Source: Sambucus nigra (Eukaryota; Streptophyta; Magnoliopsida; Dipsacales; Adoxaceae). From it: a stretch of DNA of 64,000 nucleotides. The stretch spans positions 257,986,187 to 258,050,186 of the forward strand of contig OX422214.1 in NCBI GenBank assembly GCA_949130495.1, given 5' to 3'. Position 1 is the first letter of the stretch, and each line of letters starts with the position of its first letter. Under the pieces are notes generated by a model, which was not told where the DNA came from, did not search any database, and saw nothing but the letters and a program-made list of their open reading frames with translations. The position numbers were made by a program, and so were the translations under genes. Of this stretch, positions 1 to 10,899 are shown in pieces.

Positions 1-580
1 GTTAGCTGGTTGTTTCATGATTATCTAGCGATTTTTTAATTTGGTATATTCATATGCTAGAAAGTTGTTGATTTGTTTATCTTTTCACCGGATTGTCTAT
101 TTGAGACAAAGCGGGGGATAGATGTATGTGATGTAGGGGGAGATTTGTTGAGCATATTTATTGATATCTGGATTTAAATATTATTTAATTACATATTTTA
201 CAAATTGGAATCATTCGTAGAATTAAAATTGGTATCGTATTGTCTCTCAATTGTTTAACAAATAATTTTTCAGAGTTTATTCATATTGGTATCTATTGTA
301 AAAGTGGTATCATTTGGATATATATTAGTTTCATTTGTTCCTCCATACTTCACTAATTATTTGTTTGTTATGTGTGTAGGTATGCTTTAGTGACTCGAGA
401 TTTCAAGTTTACATCACATTCAGACAATTCATGCTTGCCGGTGCTACATATACTAGTCCTTGTCTTGTAATTTTTGTCTTTGGGTTTATGGAATGGGATT
501 TATGCGTCATACGGCTTGACGACCCGGCTTAGGCATTTTACTGGTTTAGTTTTGTCCCAGAATAGTCAAAGGGGGAGATT
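1..580 (+). mobile_element. Cop1: 3' untranslated part of a SIRE-type copia element
   Basis: This is the non-coding stretch between pol and the 3' LTR of a Ty1/copia element whose body lies left of the window. A purine-rich GGGGGAGATTTG occurs twice, near 136-147 and at 571-582; the second copy abuts the LTR and is the likely polypurine tract. The 20 or so bases before it (around 552-570, TTGTCCCAGAATAG) are nearly identical to the matching site of Cop2 read on the minus strand near 6880-6902, which ties the two elements to one lineage. No open frame is seen. Confidence 0.75.
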
Positions 581-1819
581 TGAAAGGACATAAATTTCCA
601 ATTGAGTCCCTGTACTATTTTGACTTAATTTATGAACAAAAGTATGTTTGTAATATGTCATAGGGAGATTTTATTTTGTCACGATCCCACTTGCTCTATG
701 ACGTATTGAAAAAATTGAGGACGTTGTAACAAAGCTTCAAAGAATTAATCATGCCGAAGTTTAATTGGTGCAAGTTTATTCCTCTTCAAGTTAATTGCAT
801 TCCGAGATCACACAGGTATGAATGCGTATAATTAATGGAGATCGGAACTGTTTTTATAAAAAGATAAGGATTTAATTTTATAAGGATTTTTTTTTAAATT
901 TTTTTTAAAAAGTTTTAAACTTCGTTTTATTCTGATAAGCTAGAAAAATAGTTTGACTTAATTGGGTCTTTTTTGAAGAATCATTTTAAAACAAAAGTCA
1001 AACTGATAGGCGTGTCGTTTGAATGACAGTTGTATTTCGTTTGAGCGAGATGACCATGTCGCGCGAATGACGGGTAAATCTCGTTCGAGTGACACATTTT
1101 TTGAGGCGGCATTTAAATCTTATTTAAAGCGTCATTTCGTCAGAATTTCATAAGTGTGCATTCTGAAAAAAACTATTTACGATCCAAAAACTTGTTTGCA
1201 CATGTTTTCTAAGGTTTACAAAGCTTAAACACATCCTTAGAAGTTTGCAAAGATCTGAGTTATCATTATTATATGTTTATATGATCTTGCTGCACATAAA
1301 AGGTTTATTCTATACTTGAACATCTGGGTTTTATGATGAAGAAAAGAGAAGAACTTCTTGTTCGACATCGTAGACGTATCAAAGCCATTCGATGGACACC
1401 AAGACATACGTGAATGCGTGTGTTGTGGACATGTATCGTGGAAGAAGGACTTTCTGCGTGGGCACTATGAGAGGAGTGGTTAAAGATCAGAAGAGCGTCA
1501 AGACCTGTGGGGATCGAGTCGTTAAGCAAGTCTTTTGTCTGTTCGTTGTAATTCCACATTCATAGTGATTGTCTGGCTTGGGCCGTCTGAGGTTTTTTCC
1601 TGTTTTAGGTTTTTCCTCATACATTCGGCGTTGTGAGTATTATTTACTTTACTTTATTTGCTTTAATAACTAGATGCATGTTTAGTATTAATCAACATAA
1701 AATTACTTTAAAGTAAAAATTGGTTTTTCACAACTTGGTTTGGTGCTAATTAAAAGTTGGACATTTTTTTAGTGAAAATTGGTTTGTTTTGAAACACACT
1801 CGTATAGGGCCACTCTGCA
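581..1819 (+). mobile_element. Cop1: 3' LTR
   Basis: The LTR starts TGAAAGGACA right after the purine tract and is judged to end at ...CTCTGCA by alignment with the end of the Cop2 LTR. Its first 30 bases and its AT-rich last 200 bases resemble the Cop2 LTR. The tract at 1590-1640 (TTTTTCCTGTTTTAGGTTTTTCC) has the look of the R/U5 region common in copia LTRs. To the right the sequence passes directly into GypA coding remnants, so Cop1 is inserted in GypA. The target duplication cannot be checked because the left end is outside the window. Confidence 0.7.
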
Positions 1820-2090
1820 GAAGGTGCAGTTTAGATTGTGCATGACCAAAGACTAGACAATGTCCTGGATGATGAGATGGAACATGAGTTGACAGTGAAC
1901 CATAGGGGGCCAAGACCAGATAACATATTGGAAAAATATTTAGAGCATGAATTAGCATTGATTCACGGGTCCTCAAACCCAAACCCAATCAAGGGGATGC
2001 CTTCAAAAAGGAAGTTAAAATCTCACAATAGTTATGAAAGGCTTTCAGGTCGACTTGACTAAGACCATCGTGGGCAAATGACCGTGACCC
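1820..2090 (+). pseudogene. GypA: end of gag / start of pol remnant
   Basis: A short open stretch (1838-2062) that lines up in position with the acidic gag-protease linker of GypC around 12400-12600. It has repeated acidic and His-containing phrases (DNVLDDEMEHE, LEKYLEHELA). No catalytic motif is present. The 5' part of gag is separated from it by the Cop1 insertion. Confidence 0.5.
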
Positions 2091-2680
2091 GAAGATATTG
2101 ATTATTCAAAGCCCATTACTTTCATTAATGACGATCTGGATAGAGTAAGGACTACCTATTATGACACTTTCATAATCACTCTCAGGGTTGCTAACTGGGA
2201 TGTTGAAAAGATATTGGTCGATTAGGGGATCTTCTGAGAAGTAATGTACCTCACAATGTTTAACCCATTGAACTTGTGCATAGAAGACCTGGAAGAAGCC
2301 ACTATGCCTCTGGTTAACTTTGTAATAAGGATGAATTTACCACTAGGAAAGGTTTTTCTCCCCATCTAAGTTGAAGGAATCTTTAAGATTGTTGAGTCCC
2401 TAGTGGTAGATATAGATACCCTGTAAAATGCCATACTCAACAGATGATGGTTGAATGTCACGAGGCTTTTACCGTCTACTTACCACCAAAAGGTAAAGTG
2501 CATCACTGACAAGAGAGCCATGAAAATTCGAGGGAACCAAGCTTTGGCCTGAAAATGTTTCAAAGCTTCCATCCGATTAAAATAGGAGAAGAAGAATGAG
2601 AAAGTGATAGAGACAGAGGAGGATTTGGTACCCTCTAAGTCACAACTAAAGTATGGGTGACCTGGTGTTGAGAAAACCAG
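2091..2680 (+). pseudogene. GypA: aspartic protease remnant
   Basis: Retropepsin-like domain that would mature the Gag-Pol polyprotein. Read through stops, it aligns almost codon by codon with GypC 12610-13130. The active-site phrase is V-D-stop-G-S-S, with the stop at 2223-2225; Tat elements usually have VDQGSS or VDTGSS here. Downstream landmarks are PLVNF, LPLGKV, VVDID and a TYHQK phrase. Several further stops show that it is dead. Confidence 0.7.
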
Positions 2681-2799
2681 GGTTAACCCTGCCTATCGGG
2701 TTATTGAACCTCTTTAAGAGTTATCATTTGATGACAGTAAACCTAAGAAGAATTTATTGATCGGCATTTCATATAATGAAGAAGATAAGGAAGAATAGA

Positions 2800-3600
2800 T
2801 TATTTTCCTCAAAAGCAACCAGGATGTTTTTGCTTGGCAATCGTATAGCACGCCAGGAATAGATACAAAAGTAACATGTTATAAGATCCATGTGGATCCA
2901 TTACAACCACCAGTGACTCAAAGACACGACGAACATATCTGAGAAGGCCAAAATGGTTGAGGAGGAAGAGGGGAAACTTCTAAAAGAACAGTTTGTAAAT
3001 GAAGTTCAATTCCCCAGGTGGTTGTCAAACCTAGTAGTCATTAAGAAAAGTAATGGGAAGTAGAGAGTTTGTGTAGACTTCACTGATCTGAACTGTGCGT
3101 TCTTAAGGGATAGTTTTTATTTTCCTAAGATACACCAATTGGTCGATGTCGTCTCTAACCATGAATGTAAGAGCTTCCTCGATGTCTACTCAGGCTGTCA
3201 CTAAATATTACTATTCGCCCTCGATCAGGAAAATACTTCTTTAATCATCATGATGAGGCTATATTACTATTGGGTTATGTCGTTCGGATTAAAGAACACA
3301 AGGGAAACTTATTAGAGATTGGTGATAAAGATGTTTAAGAATTAAGTGGGAAATATAATGGAGGTGTACATAGATAACATGACTTTTAAAATAAAGAAGA
3401 AGGAACACCACCTCGTAGACTTAGCAAAAACTTTTGACGGTCTTAGCTATTACAAGACAAAACTGAATGAAACCAAGTGCTCCTTTGGTGTATAATCGGG
3501 AAAATTCCTTGGATACCTAATCAATCAAAGAGGTATTGAGGAAAAAACCAACCAGATTTAAGTCATTAGGAAGCTCCACCCCCCAATACTATATGCAAGG
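2800..3600 (+). pseudogene. GypA: reverse transcriptase remnant
   Basis: Ty3/gypsy-type reverse transcriptase. Visible motifs in order: the QFPRWLSNLVV block near 3010, LDVYSGCH near 3180 (usually LDAYSGYHQI), FGLKNTRETY near 3290, and the catalytic box as YIDNM near 3370, where the family has YVDDM or YIDDM, so the second Asp is Asn. Stops interrupt it repeatedly, including TAA at 3493-3495 inside the FGVQSGKFLGY motif. Confidence 0.8.
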
Positions 3601-4170
3601 TGGAAAAGTTAACTGGTATGCTCGCTATGCTCAACCGCTTCATACCAAGATTTTCAAAAACGTTCTGAACTTTCTTCCAAGCACTTAGAAAGTAAAGGTA
3701 GTAAATATGGAATGAATAATGCAAAAAGGCACTTTAATAAGTGAAAAATTATTTAAGCTAGCCACCACTGCTGAACATTTCGGACGATAAGGGACCTTTA
3801 CACTTATATCTAGCAGTGTCTAATAATGGAGTTTTCTTGGCTCTAGTTTGGGGAAAGAACGAGAGTTAGGCTCCCATTTTCTATACGATTAAAACCTGGC
3901 TCGATGTTGAGAAGAGGTACTTCTCATTAGAGAAACCTGTATACACATTGGTTATAGACTCAAGAATATTGTAACACTACTTCGAGGAACACACTAACAT
4001 TATTCTAACTTCCTTCCATCTGAATGCGATGCTCTGGAAAGTTGATATTTTTAAACGAATTTTTAAATGATGGTGGAACTCGAAAGGTTGATATCCAGTT
4101 TCAACCTAGTACTTATGTCAAGGGGTAAGTTCTAGCAGACTTCATTCCTGAATTTTCCAACGACTAAGAA
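3600..4170 (+). pseudogene. GypA: RT-linked RNase H region remnant
   Basis: The connection and RNase H part of pol, aligned with GypC 14090-14660. Recognisable phrases are KLTGMLAMLNRF near 3610, PLHLYLAVSNNG near 3795 and DVEKRYFSLEK near 3905, where the family has YFVSKTL...RYPPLEK. It is broken by stops and small indels. Confidence 0.65.
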
Positions 4171-4179
4171 CCAGTGGAG

Positions 4180-4560
4180 ACTAGCACCAGATATAAACGG
4201 TATATCCAACAACATATCGAAGACAAGGAGAGATGGACTCTTTATATTGATGGAGCCTCAAATTATAAAGGATGAGGAGTTTGGATAGTGTTTGTATCCC
4301 CGTAGGAAACTATTATCGATAAGTAAATTTTCTTGGGATTTAAAGCTTCCAATAATGAGGCAGAATATGAGGCGGTGATCGGAGGATTGAAGAAGGCACT
4401 CTCCCTAGATGCACGTCACCTTGACATCTTTTGCGAGTCAAAGATAATATCAAATCAGATATCATGAGACTATAATTCTAGGTACGAATGCATGGATGCA
4501 TACCTTGAAGAAGCTTAACACTTAGTCACACAGTTCAAGCATGTACAAGTGCAGCAATTC
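4180..4560 (+). pseudogene. GypA: second (archaeal-type) RNase H remnant
   Basis: The segment reads RWTLYIDGASN near 4230 and then SNNEAEYEAVIGGLKKALSLDA near 4350, the signature of the extra RNase H domain (RVT_3 type) that marks the Tat group of plant gypsy elements. It matches GypC 14672-14960. The domain carries stops, for example in the 4316-4330 region. Confidence 0.7.
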
Positions 4561-4829
4561 CTAAGGGGAAACAATAGTCACACATATGTATTTTTCATAC
4601 TTACTTAATCTACCAAGGGAGATATGAAATAAATAATTCAAGTAGATTACCTTAATTGACCTAGAATCAATAACGGAAAAGCTATTGAGTAGGTTATAGC
4701 CCTTGATTGGGCCCCGAGTTAGATGGACCCAATAATGTGTTACCTGAAAAAGAATGTCTTGCCAAACAATAGGAAAGAGGAAGATAATATTCAATTGAAA
4801 TTTTCTTTTTTCCACTTATAGACATAACA

Positions 4830-5431
4830 AAGATTTATCTGTGCTCTTTTTCATGGCCTTACCTCCAATGCGTATATTCAGACGATGTCGACAAGACTCT
4901 CATTGAGTTGCATAAGGGAATATAGTGAAGCTACACTGGGGACAGGTCATTGGAATTTAGGGCCATGAAAGAAGGGTACTAATGGCTATATATGCAAAAG
5001 AATGCGGTCACTTACTTTCAAAAGTGTAAAAATTTTCAACTCTTCTTTCCGTTAGTGCATCATCCCTCCAGTAATCTCAAGTCCTCATTAGTCCTTAGAA
5101 TTTTGTTCAGTGGGGTCTTGACATCATTAGCCCATTGCCCCTCACCTTTAGAAGTAGGAAGTATATATTGGTCGGTACATACTAGTTCTCTAAATGGATT
5201 AAAGGAGAGCCCTTGGTGAACATTTGAGATGTCGATATGATCAAGTTCATATGGAAGAACATCATAACTCAGTTTGGTATTCCTTAGATTATCATCACAA
5301 ACAATGGGACTCAATTTGAGAGCATTGTCTACCAAAGCTTCTGCGATGAGCACAACAATAGGAATTACTACAGTTCAGTGACCTATCCTCATAGTAATGA
5401 GAAAGTAAAAGCCTCTAACAAGACAGTCCTC
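4830..5431 (+). pseudogene. GypA: integrase, N-terminal and core part
   Basis: Integrase remnant. The zinc-binding region is degraded (LIELHKGI near 4900, RAMKEGY near 4965, a CKN pair near 5030). The core has WGLDIISPL near 5110, FIWKNIITQFGIP near 5245 and NGTQFES near 5305, where the family has ITDNGTQF. The frame stops at 5431, where Cop2 is inserted; the final TCCTC (5427-5431) is the left copy of its target duplication. The gene resumes at 21506 in the same reading direction. Confidence 0.8.
5427..5431. repeat. Target-site duplication of Cop2, left copy
   Basis: TCCTC directly precedes the left end of Cop2 and is repeated at 21501-21505 directly after its right end. GypA integrase resumes after the second copy in alignment with GypC, which confirms the insertion boundaries. 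Confidence 0.9.
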
Positions 5432-6870
5432 GGAGAATGTGATTTCTTAGAGGTTCCCGAAAAGTACCAATTTCTAATTTCAAAAGGGATGGCTTAGAAA
5501 ATATTCCAAATTTTTACTTTCTTTCAAAAATTAAATTATCTTCTTCTAAAAACAAAAACTTTAATTCATGCTCAAATATACACAATCAAAATTAAAACAA
5601 ACTTAATTCAAGATAAACATGAATTTTTCCAAATTAATAATATTGGTTTGAATTAAAGTAAAGTAAAATTACCCAATTTAAATTATGCACCAAACAACAT
5701 CATTTTTGTGATTAAACCATTTTTATCCTGTTAAATCTAAGCATGAATATACATGAGAAATTGCAAGATTAAAAAACACAACACCACGATGTAAGAGAAA
5801 AACCCACACTGGCAAAATCCTTGGACGACCAACCCACAAATCCACTAAGTATGGATTTAATACAAGGAGACGACAAGAAGACTTACTCAACAACTCGATG
5901 CCCTCGCAAACCTTGACGCTCTTTATTCCTTCCACCTCTTCCTAATGACAACGCAGGAGTCCACCTACGTCTCGGAATCCACTGATGGGCCAAAGCTACC
6001 ACCAAACACACGGAGTCCACCGTATGTACAATCTCGACCACATAATCTTTCGCAAGAAACTATCTCTTTTGGGTAGATAATGAAACCCAACGCCTAACCA
6101 ATGATCTCAAAGCATATGTTATGTTGAAACTTGGATCATGCAAACTATATGGGTGTAAACTTGTTTTTATTATGGAAATTAATTCATTTTTATTCACACA
6201 AACAAAGGGAATTTTTGGATGAAGTTTTATGCTCTCAAATCTTTTGAAAAATCTACAGAAAATGGTTACTCCTGCACTACTAAAATATTTAGGAAAAGAA
6301 GTAGTGGGAAGTTAAAAAAAATTATTGGAAAAATTGTCGAAACAACTTTGTTGTTCGAACGAGAAAATAGTGTCGTTCGAACGACAAATCGAACTAGAAG
6401 ACAATGGCCCCAAAAATGAAAGTTCGTTCGAACGACAAAAATAAATGACAAATCAAATGAGATTTCAATGTATCCTCGTTAGATACCTCGTTCGTACGAT
6501 CTGGGAATCTCGTTTGAATGAGGTCGTTAAAACGACTTTATCAAACGACTTTTCAGAAAACTTATTTTTTTCTTAAAAAATAGAAAAGTCATTTTTAAAT
6601 ATGTTTACACAATAAAGGACACCCAATAAAAAATATTCAAGTCTCAATATAACATATGCATTCATACTTGAGAGATCTTTGGAAAGTTGATGATGACCCA
6701 TGGCATGAAATGCAACATATGATTTGATCTTCATTCGACTTGGCCGCTACGTCTTCAACTCAAATGTCATAGGCTTGAAAGGTCACAAAATTCTATCTTA
6801 TGACTCGAATAGTTTATCTGGAATTAATCCAACACTTACAAATTGACTAAATTGCGAATTTATCCTTACA
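5432..6870 (-). mobile_element. Cop2: 3' LTR (left copy, 1439 bp)
   Basis: The element reads on the minus strand, so this left copy is its 3' LTR. On the minus strand it begins TGTAAGGATAAAT at 6870 and ends near 5432, where the expected final CA is mutated (GGAGAATG on the plus strand; the other copy has TGAGAATG at 10374). It aligns with 10374-10431 plus 20140-21500. The U3 part (6330-6560) carries several copies of a near-palindrome of the form GTCGTTCGAACGAC. No protein is encoded. Confidence 0.88.
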
Positions 6871-8300
6871 AATATCTTCCTTTGGCTATTCTGGGACAAA
6901 GCCAAAATTAAAAACCTATGGGAAGTCAAGCTCATCAAAAATACACAAGCCCACCCAAAAATAAAAAATACAGACACTTTACTGACACATATGTTAAGAA
7001 GCTTTGCATTAAAAAACTTTTCCACTTGGATGAAAACCTGCACACTTAAACACACCATTAAACACATAGGGAATATAACAATATTAAATCCTCTTCCTTT
7101 TTCTAACATTATCTACATAAGAAATGTGTCTCCCCCAAGTTAGATCTCCCCAATTAAAAAGGTTTAGATACCATTCCTCCTTCTTTTTGTCCAGGAATAG
7201 ACAAAGATTAAGGTGCATGAAATAACCCATTTCTCTCCGATTAATTCAATTCTCCCCCTAAATGAAACAAGGGATAAGCATAATGGAAAAATAAGTATAT
7301 CATGCAATGGTATACAGTGATACAACAGACATAAAAAAATCATGGCAACACAAGAATAACTAATCCATATGAGTAACAATATATACCAACTACGATGCGA
7401 TAGAAGAATGATATCAACTATAATAAACGAAAGTGAGCATGGGATACCAATGAAAGATCGCAACAAGATAGATATTGATATGAATAAATAGCATACAAGG
7501 ATTAAATGTAAAAGGAAAGAATAAAAAAAATGATACTATATATATAAAAGTGAAAAAAATATCAATGAAGCACAAGAACATATATATATATATACGTATA
7601 AACACCTTATAAGACACTAAACACAATAACCTTTCCACACTCATATGGCATCAATGTGTCTAAATAATCATGTGGTAAACGGAGTGAGGGCGTATGAACT
7701 AGAGACGAAAGAATTATGACCCAATCACTTAAACATGTTCAAGGAGTTTTATTTGATTACAAAACTTTATCAAATTTAGATATAGCCTCCTATGACAAGG
7801 TAAAGTTAACTCAAAGAACGGACAAGAACAATGCACACAAACCTAGAATTTGGATGATTCTACAAATCAATAGCGTCATGAAAAAAATATGCATAACTAG
7901 AATTCATTGTAATTGTGCAAACCCGTTGATATATCCTTCCAAACTACCTCATAAATGATAATTCTTTTCTTTTCGTTTGCATGATTATATCAAACTAAAC
8001 TATGTTGTCTTTGGCTACTTTTTACAATGCCACACTTTTTTAGGCTCTTGACAACGGTGGCTTTCAGGCAAAGAATATTTACTCCTTTCCGTGCACCCTC
8101 ATCTATTTTTTTAAATAGTTTAAATAAATATCACGGACAACAGTTCTTATATGCACAAATCCTCCATAGTCACAAAATATGTAGATCATAAAATTGATGG
8201 GATAACATCTCATAAAGCTCAATTGTACATGTAAAGTTAGCATTTAAAAGAGTTGGTGCGCGTGTGTGATGTGGTATATACAAAGAGAATCCATAATTCT
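6871..8300 (-). mobile_element. Cop2: 3' untranslated region, pol missing
   Basis: On the minus strand this runs from the end of the gag region to the 3' LTR. Two CCCCC-rich blocks (7131-7150 and 7252-7258, plus strand) read as GGGGGAGA on the coding strand, the purine tracts typical of SIRE-type elements downstream of pol. The site next to the LTR (6871-6900) matches the corresponding site in Cop1. I can find no protease, integrase or reverse transcriptase between the gag remnant and the LTR, so nearly all of pol is gone. It also holds a short TA-rich run near 7580-7594. Confidence 0.6.
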
Positions 8301-8479
8301 AGCCAAATGTGTATGATGAAGCATATACTAGAATATGACAAACAAACATATAACTAGTAAGAGTATATCATGAATCACAACTAGTGTATGCAAATAAAGC
8401 TAACCCAATCAACCTTTAGATTTAGCATGAAAAGTATCATGTGCAAGGAAATGAGAATCATAAAGTCTATCATATAAAG

Positions 8480-10150
8480 CCTCTAAATCGAATCTCCTAA
8501 CCTACATAGGTATAAAAAGTTGCTCTCGGGTTTTTGTGACTTTACCCTTAGACTTCTTAGAACCGTTGATAAGATTGAAGCAAAACCTCCTAAGGTGATC
8601 CTTCCTACCATAATATGTGCAAGTAAAAATACGGTGAGAAGTATTATCTAAGGGTTGAACTTTTCTACCGTTCCTAGATGATTCTCTAACAATTATGGTT
8701 TCAGCTTTATTAGTGGAAGAATTTTGAGTATCGAAGCCAATACCACACTTGCTATCTTTGATTTAGACGGTGCCTAAAATTTTATCTAACTTCTCTGACG
8801 AACACTCTAAATCAAATTTGACACGACTTGAGTCTCTCAATCTCTCTTCAAGCTCCACTATCCTAGACTCATATAAACTCCTAGTCTCTTCAAACTCAAG
8901 AACCTCTTTCTTCATAGCCTCTATTAAACCTCAAAGACTATCTCTCTCACCTTCAACATACACTATCTTCTCTCGAAGAGTTCTCTCACGCGCCCTAAGA
9001 TCTTAAATTAAAACACTTTCATCACTACCTACAACACGTTCTCTTATTATAGCTTCCAATTTCAAGTTTGCCTTTTTTAATTTTAAGGATTCTGAATACA
9101 ACTCACGAAAGGCAACTTGGATTTCACTCTCCTCTTCATCCTATTAATTCTAACTCTCTTCTCCACTCTCTCTACCATCAAGCATATGGGATTCACAAAC
9201 AATGGCCTCGGAAGTGTCATGTAAAGAAATATCTTCATGGGAAGATTCATTGTCAATGCTGACATGACTAGCTAATAATGCAGTGAAGTTACGCTCAATG
9301 GGAGAATTGAATCCCTCTTCCGGTTCATTATCACTAAGGGTGGGATTGTATGAAATTGTGTCCTTTCCTTCCTTCCTTAGTTTAGTGGGACACTCGGCTG
9401 CCCCATGTCTATAACCCTCACAACCAAAACATCTATTCGACTCGTCCCTATTAAGATCATCATTATGATTTTTAGGGAATTTTTTGGCTTCGTTATACTT
9501 AGACTTTTCAAATTTTTTATAATCATTTTTAAGATTCCCTTTATTAATCTTAAGAAATTTTCTGAACTTCTTAGAAAACATAGCCATATCATCGAAGCCG
9601 ATATCAAACTCATCATCCGAAACAAACGTTTTCTCCTTTTGAGCTTTCAAATCTATACTCTTATCTTTCTTCTTCACATCCTTAGAGGTAAACATGTCAA
9701 GTTCATAGGTTTATAAGTCACCTACAAGCTCTTCAAGTTTTGTAGAGTTTAAAGTTCCTCAAGAATTTAAAACATTCACTTTTTGATTAAATCCATCACT
9801 TAATGACCTCAAAATTTTATTTATGACATATTTATTGGGTAAATTTTCTCCCAGATTAAAATACAAATTCACAATATCGGAAAATTTAGCATAGAACTCA
9901 TCAAAAGTCTCACTTTCTAATATCTTAATGGTTTCAAATTGAGTGGTGAGATTTTGGGGTTTAGAAGCCTTAACGACACTAGTACCTTCATGTGTGAGTT
10001 GGAGTGTGTCCCAAGATTCCTTAGATGTTTCACACGTTATAATACGGAAAAACCCCTCCTGTGTGACCACATTAAAAAAAAGCGTTTGAAACTCGAGAAT
10101 TGATATTTTCTAGATTTAGCTCATCCTCGCTCCATATTTCTACAGGTTTA
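8480..10150 (-). pseudogene. Cop2: gag with zinc knuckle and coiled coil (SIRE/Maximus type)
   Basis: Capsid/nucleocapsid gene of a Ty1/copia element, read right to left. The 10070-9759 part is the conserved copia gag core (CETSKESWDTLQLTHEGTS, then ESETFDEFYAKFSDIV and INKILRSL). The 9695-9150 part is lysine-rich and ends in a CCHC knuckle, CFGCEGYRHGAAEC, near 9430-9390. After a frameshift come a Glu/Lys-rich heptad region (9110-8770) and a second knuckle-like CTYYGRKDHLRRFC near 8620-8580. This order, with a coiled coil and a second knuckle after the first, is what SIRE/Maximus elements show. Stops and frameshifts interrupt it and the N-terminus is degraded. Confidence 0.78.
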
Positions 10151-10352
10151 ACAACACGAGATTCTCATACTAGACATGTTGGTGGGGACCACCCTTTAAT
10201 GATCAATAACCAAACTCTCTCATTTAAGGACTTAAGTGTCGACCTCATACGCGCTTTCTAATACACATACTTGGAACCCTAAAAAATAGGAAACGTCGAA
10301 AATGACAAATTTTCCATATTCAAACCCAAAGGACCTAACACGATAAATTAGT

Positions 10353-10370
10353 GTTCCCGCTCTAATACCA
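10353..10370 (-). promoter_or_regulatory. Cop2: primer-binding site
   Basis: On the minus strand the sequence reads TGGTATTAGAGCGGGAAC, three bases inside the end of the LTR. This is one change away from TGGTATCAGAGC, the initiator tRNA-Met primer site used by most plant copia elements. It fixes the inner edge of the right LTR at 10374 and the direction of the element. Confidence 0.85.
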
Positions 10371-10373
10371 TTA

Positions 10374-10431
10374 TGAGAATGTGATTTCTCATAGGTTCCC
10401 AAAAAAACAATTTCTAATTTCAAAAGGGATG
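10374..10431 (-). mobile_element. Cop2: 5' LTR, inner fragment
   Basis: The last 58 bases of the 5' LTR (minus strand, ending CACATTCTCA). They match the left LTR at 5432-5489 and are cut off at GGGATG, where GypC begins. The rest of this LTR lies beyond GypC at 20140-21500. Confidence 0.85.
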
Positions 10432-10845
10432 TGTGGGTACCTTGATTTGTCAGCATGGGCCCAGACGAGTAACCAAATAAAGGCCCAAAGTCTCGGAGCC
10501 TCGCATCCCTACCAATTTGGTTATGACTCTGTCAAGTTCCTAAAATCTCGCATGTAGATATTCTAGGGGTTATGGACTGATGTGGGGGAGTCCAACACCC
10601 CCACACCCCGAGAACAAACATGTATATAACAAACCCTAAGCCTGGGGTAAAAGGCACGTATTGTATTTCCTGTAAACACTCCCCGGATTATAGAGAAATA
10701 ATACCGAGAGCACCACCCTGGACGTAGGAATTCTTGTTGAACCATGTAAATATTGTGTCGTATGATTTGGCATTCTTTCCATTATTTATTTGCTTTGGTG
10801 ATTTTTTTTGCTTTTTAATTTGTGTTGAACTTAATTGTCACCACA
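10432..10845 (+). mobile_element. GypC: 5' LTR (414 bp)
   Basis: Starts TGTGGGTACC and ends GTCACCACA, with 5-bp inverted ends TGTGG/CCACA. It is the same length as the 3' LTR at 19726-20139 and close to it in sequence by eye, with scattered substitutions. A TATA-like TATATAAC occurs at about 10622. Its left neighbour is the Cop2 LTR, which it interrupts. Confidence 0.92.
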
Positions 10846-10847
10846 AT

Positions 10848-10867
10848 TGGCGCCGTCTGTGGGAAGG
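10848..10867 (+). promoter_or_regulatory. GypC: primer-binding site
   Basis: TGGCGCCGTCTGTGGGAAGG lies two bases after the LTR. The opening TGGCGCCG fits the 3' end of a tRNA ending CGGCGCCA (tRNA-Asp-like), and the whole 'TGGCGCCGTCTGTGGG' string is a familiar start in plant Tat elements. Confidence 0.85.
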
Positions 10868-10899
10868 TTTGTCTTCCTTTAAGAAAGTCGTCACCAATA

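Noticed and set aside
4561..4815. Minus-strand open frame of 84 codons in GypA
   Set aside because: It falls between the RNase H and integrase of GypA, has no family likeness, and is not matched in GypC.
9405..9716. Plus-strand open frame of about 100 codons rich in Ile/Phe, membrane-like
   Set aside because: It is the complement of the lysine-rich Cop2 gag on the minus strand, whose zinc knuckle and copia motifs are clear.
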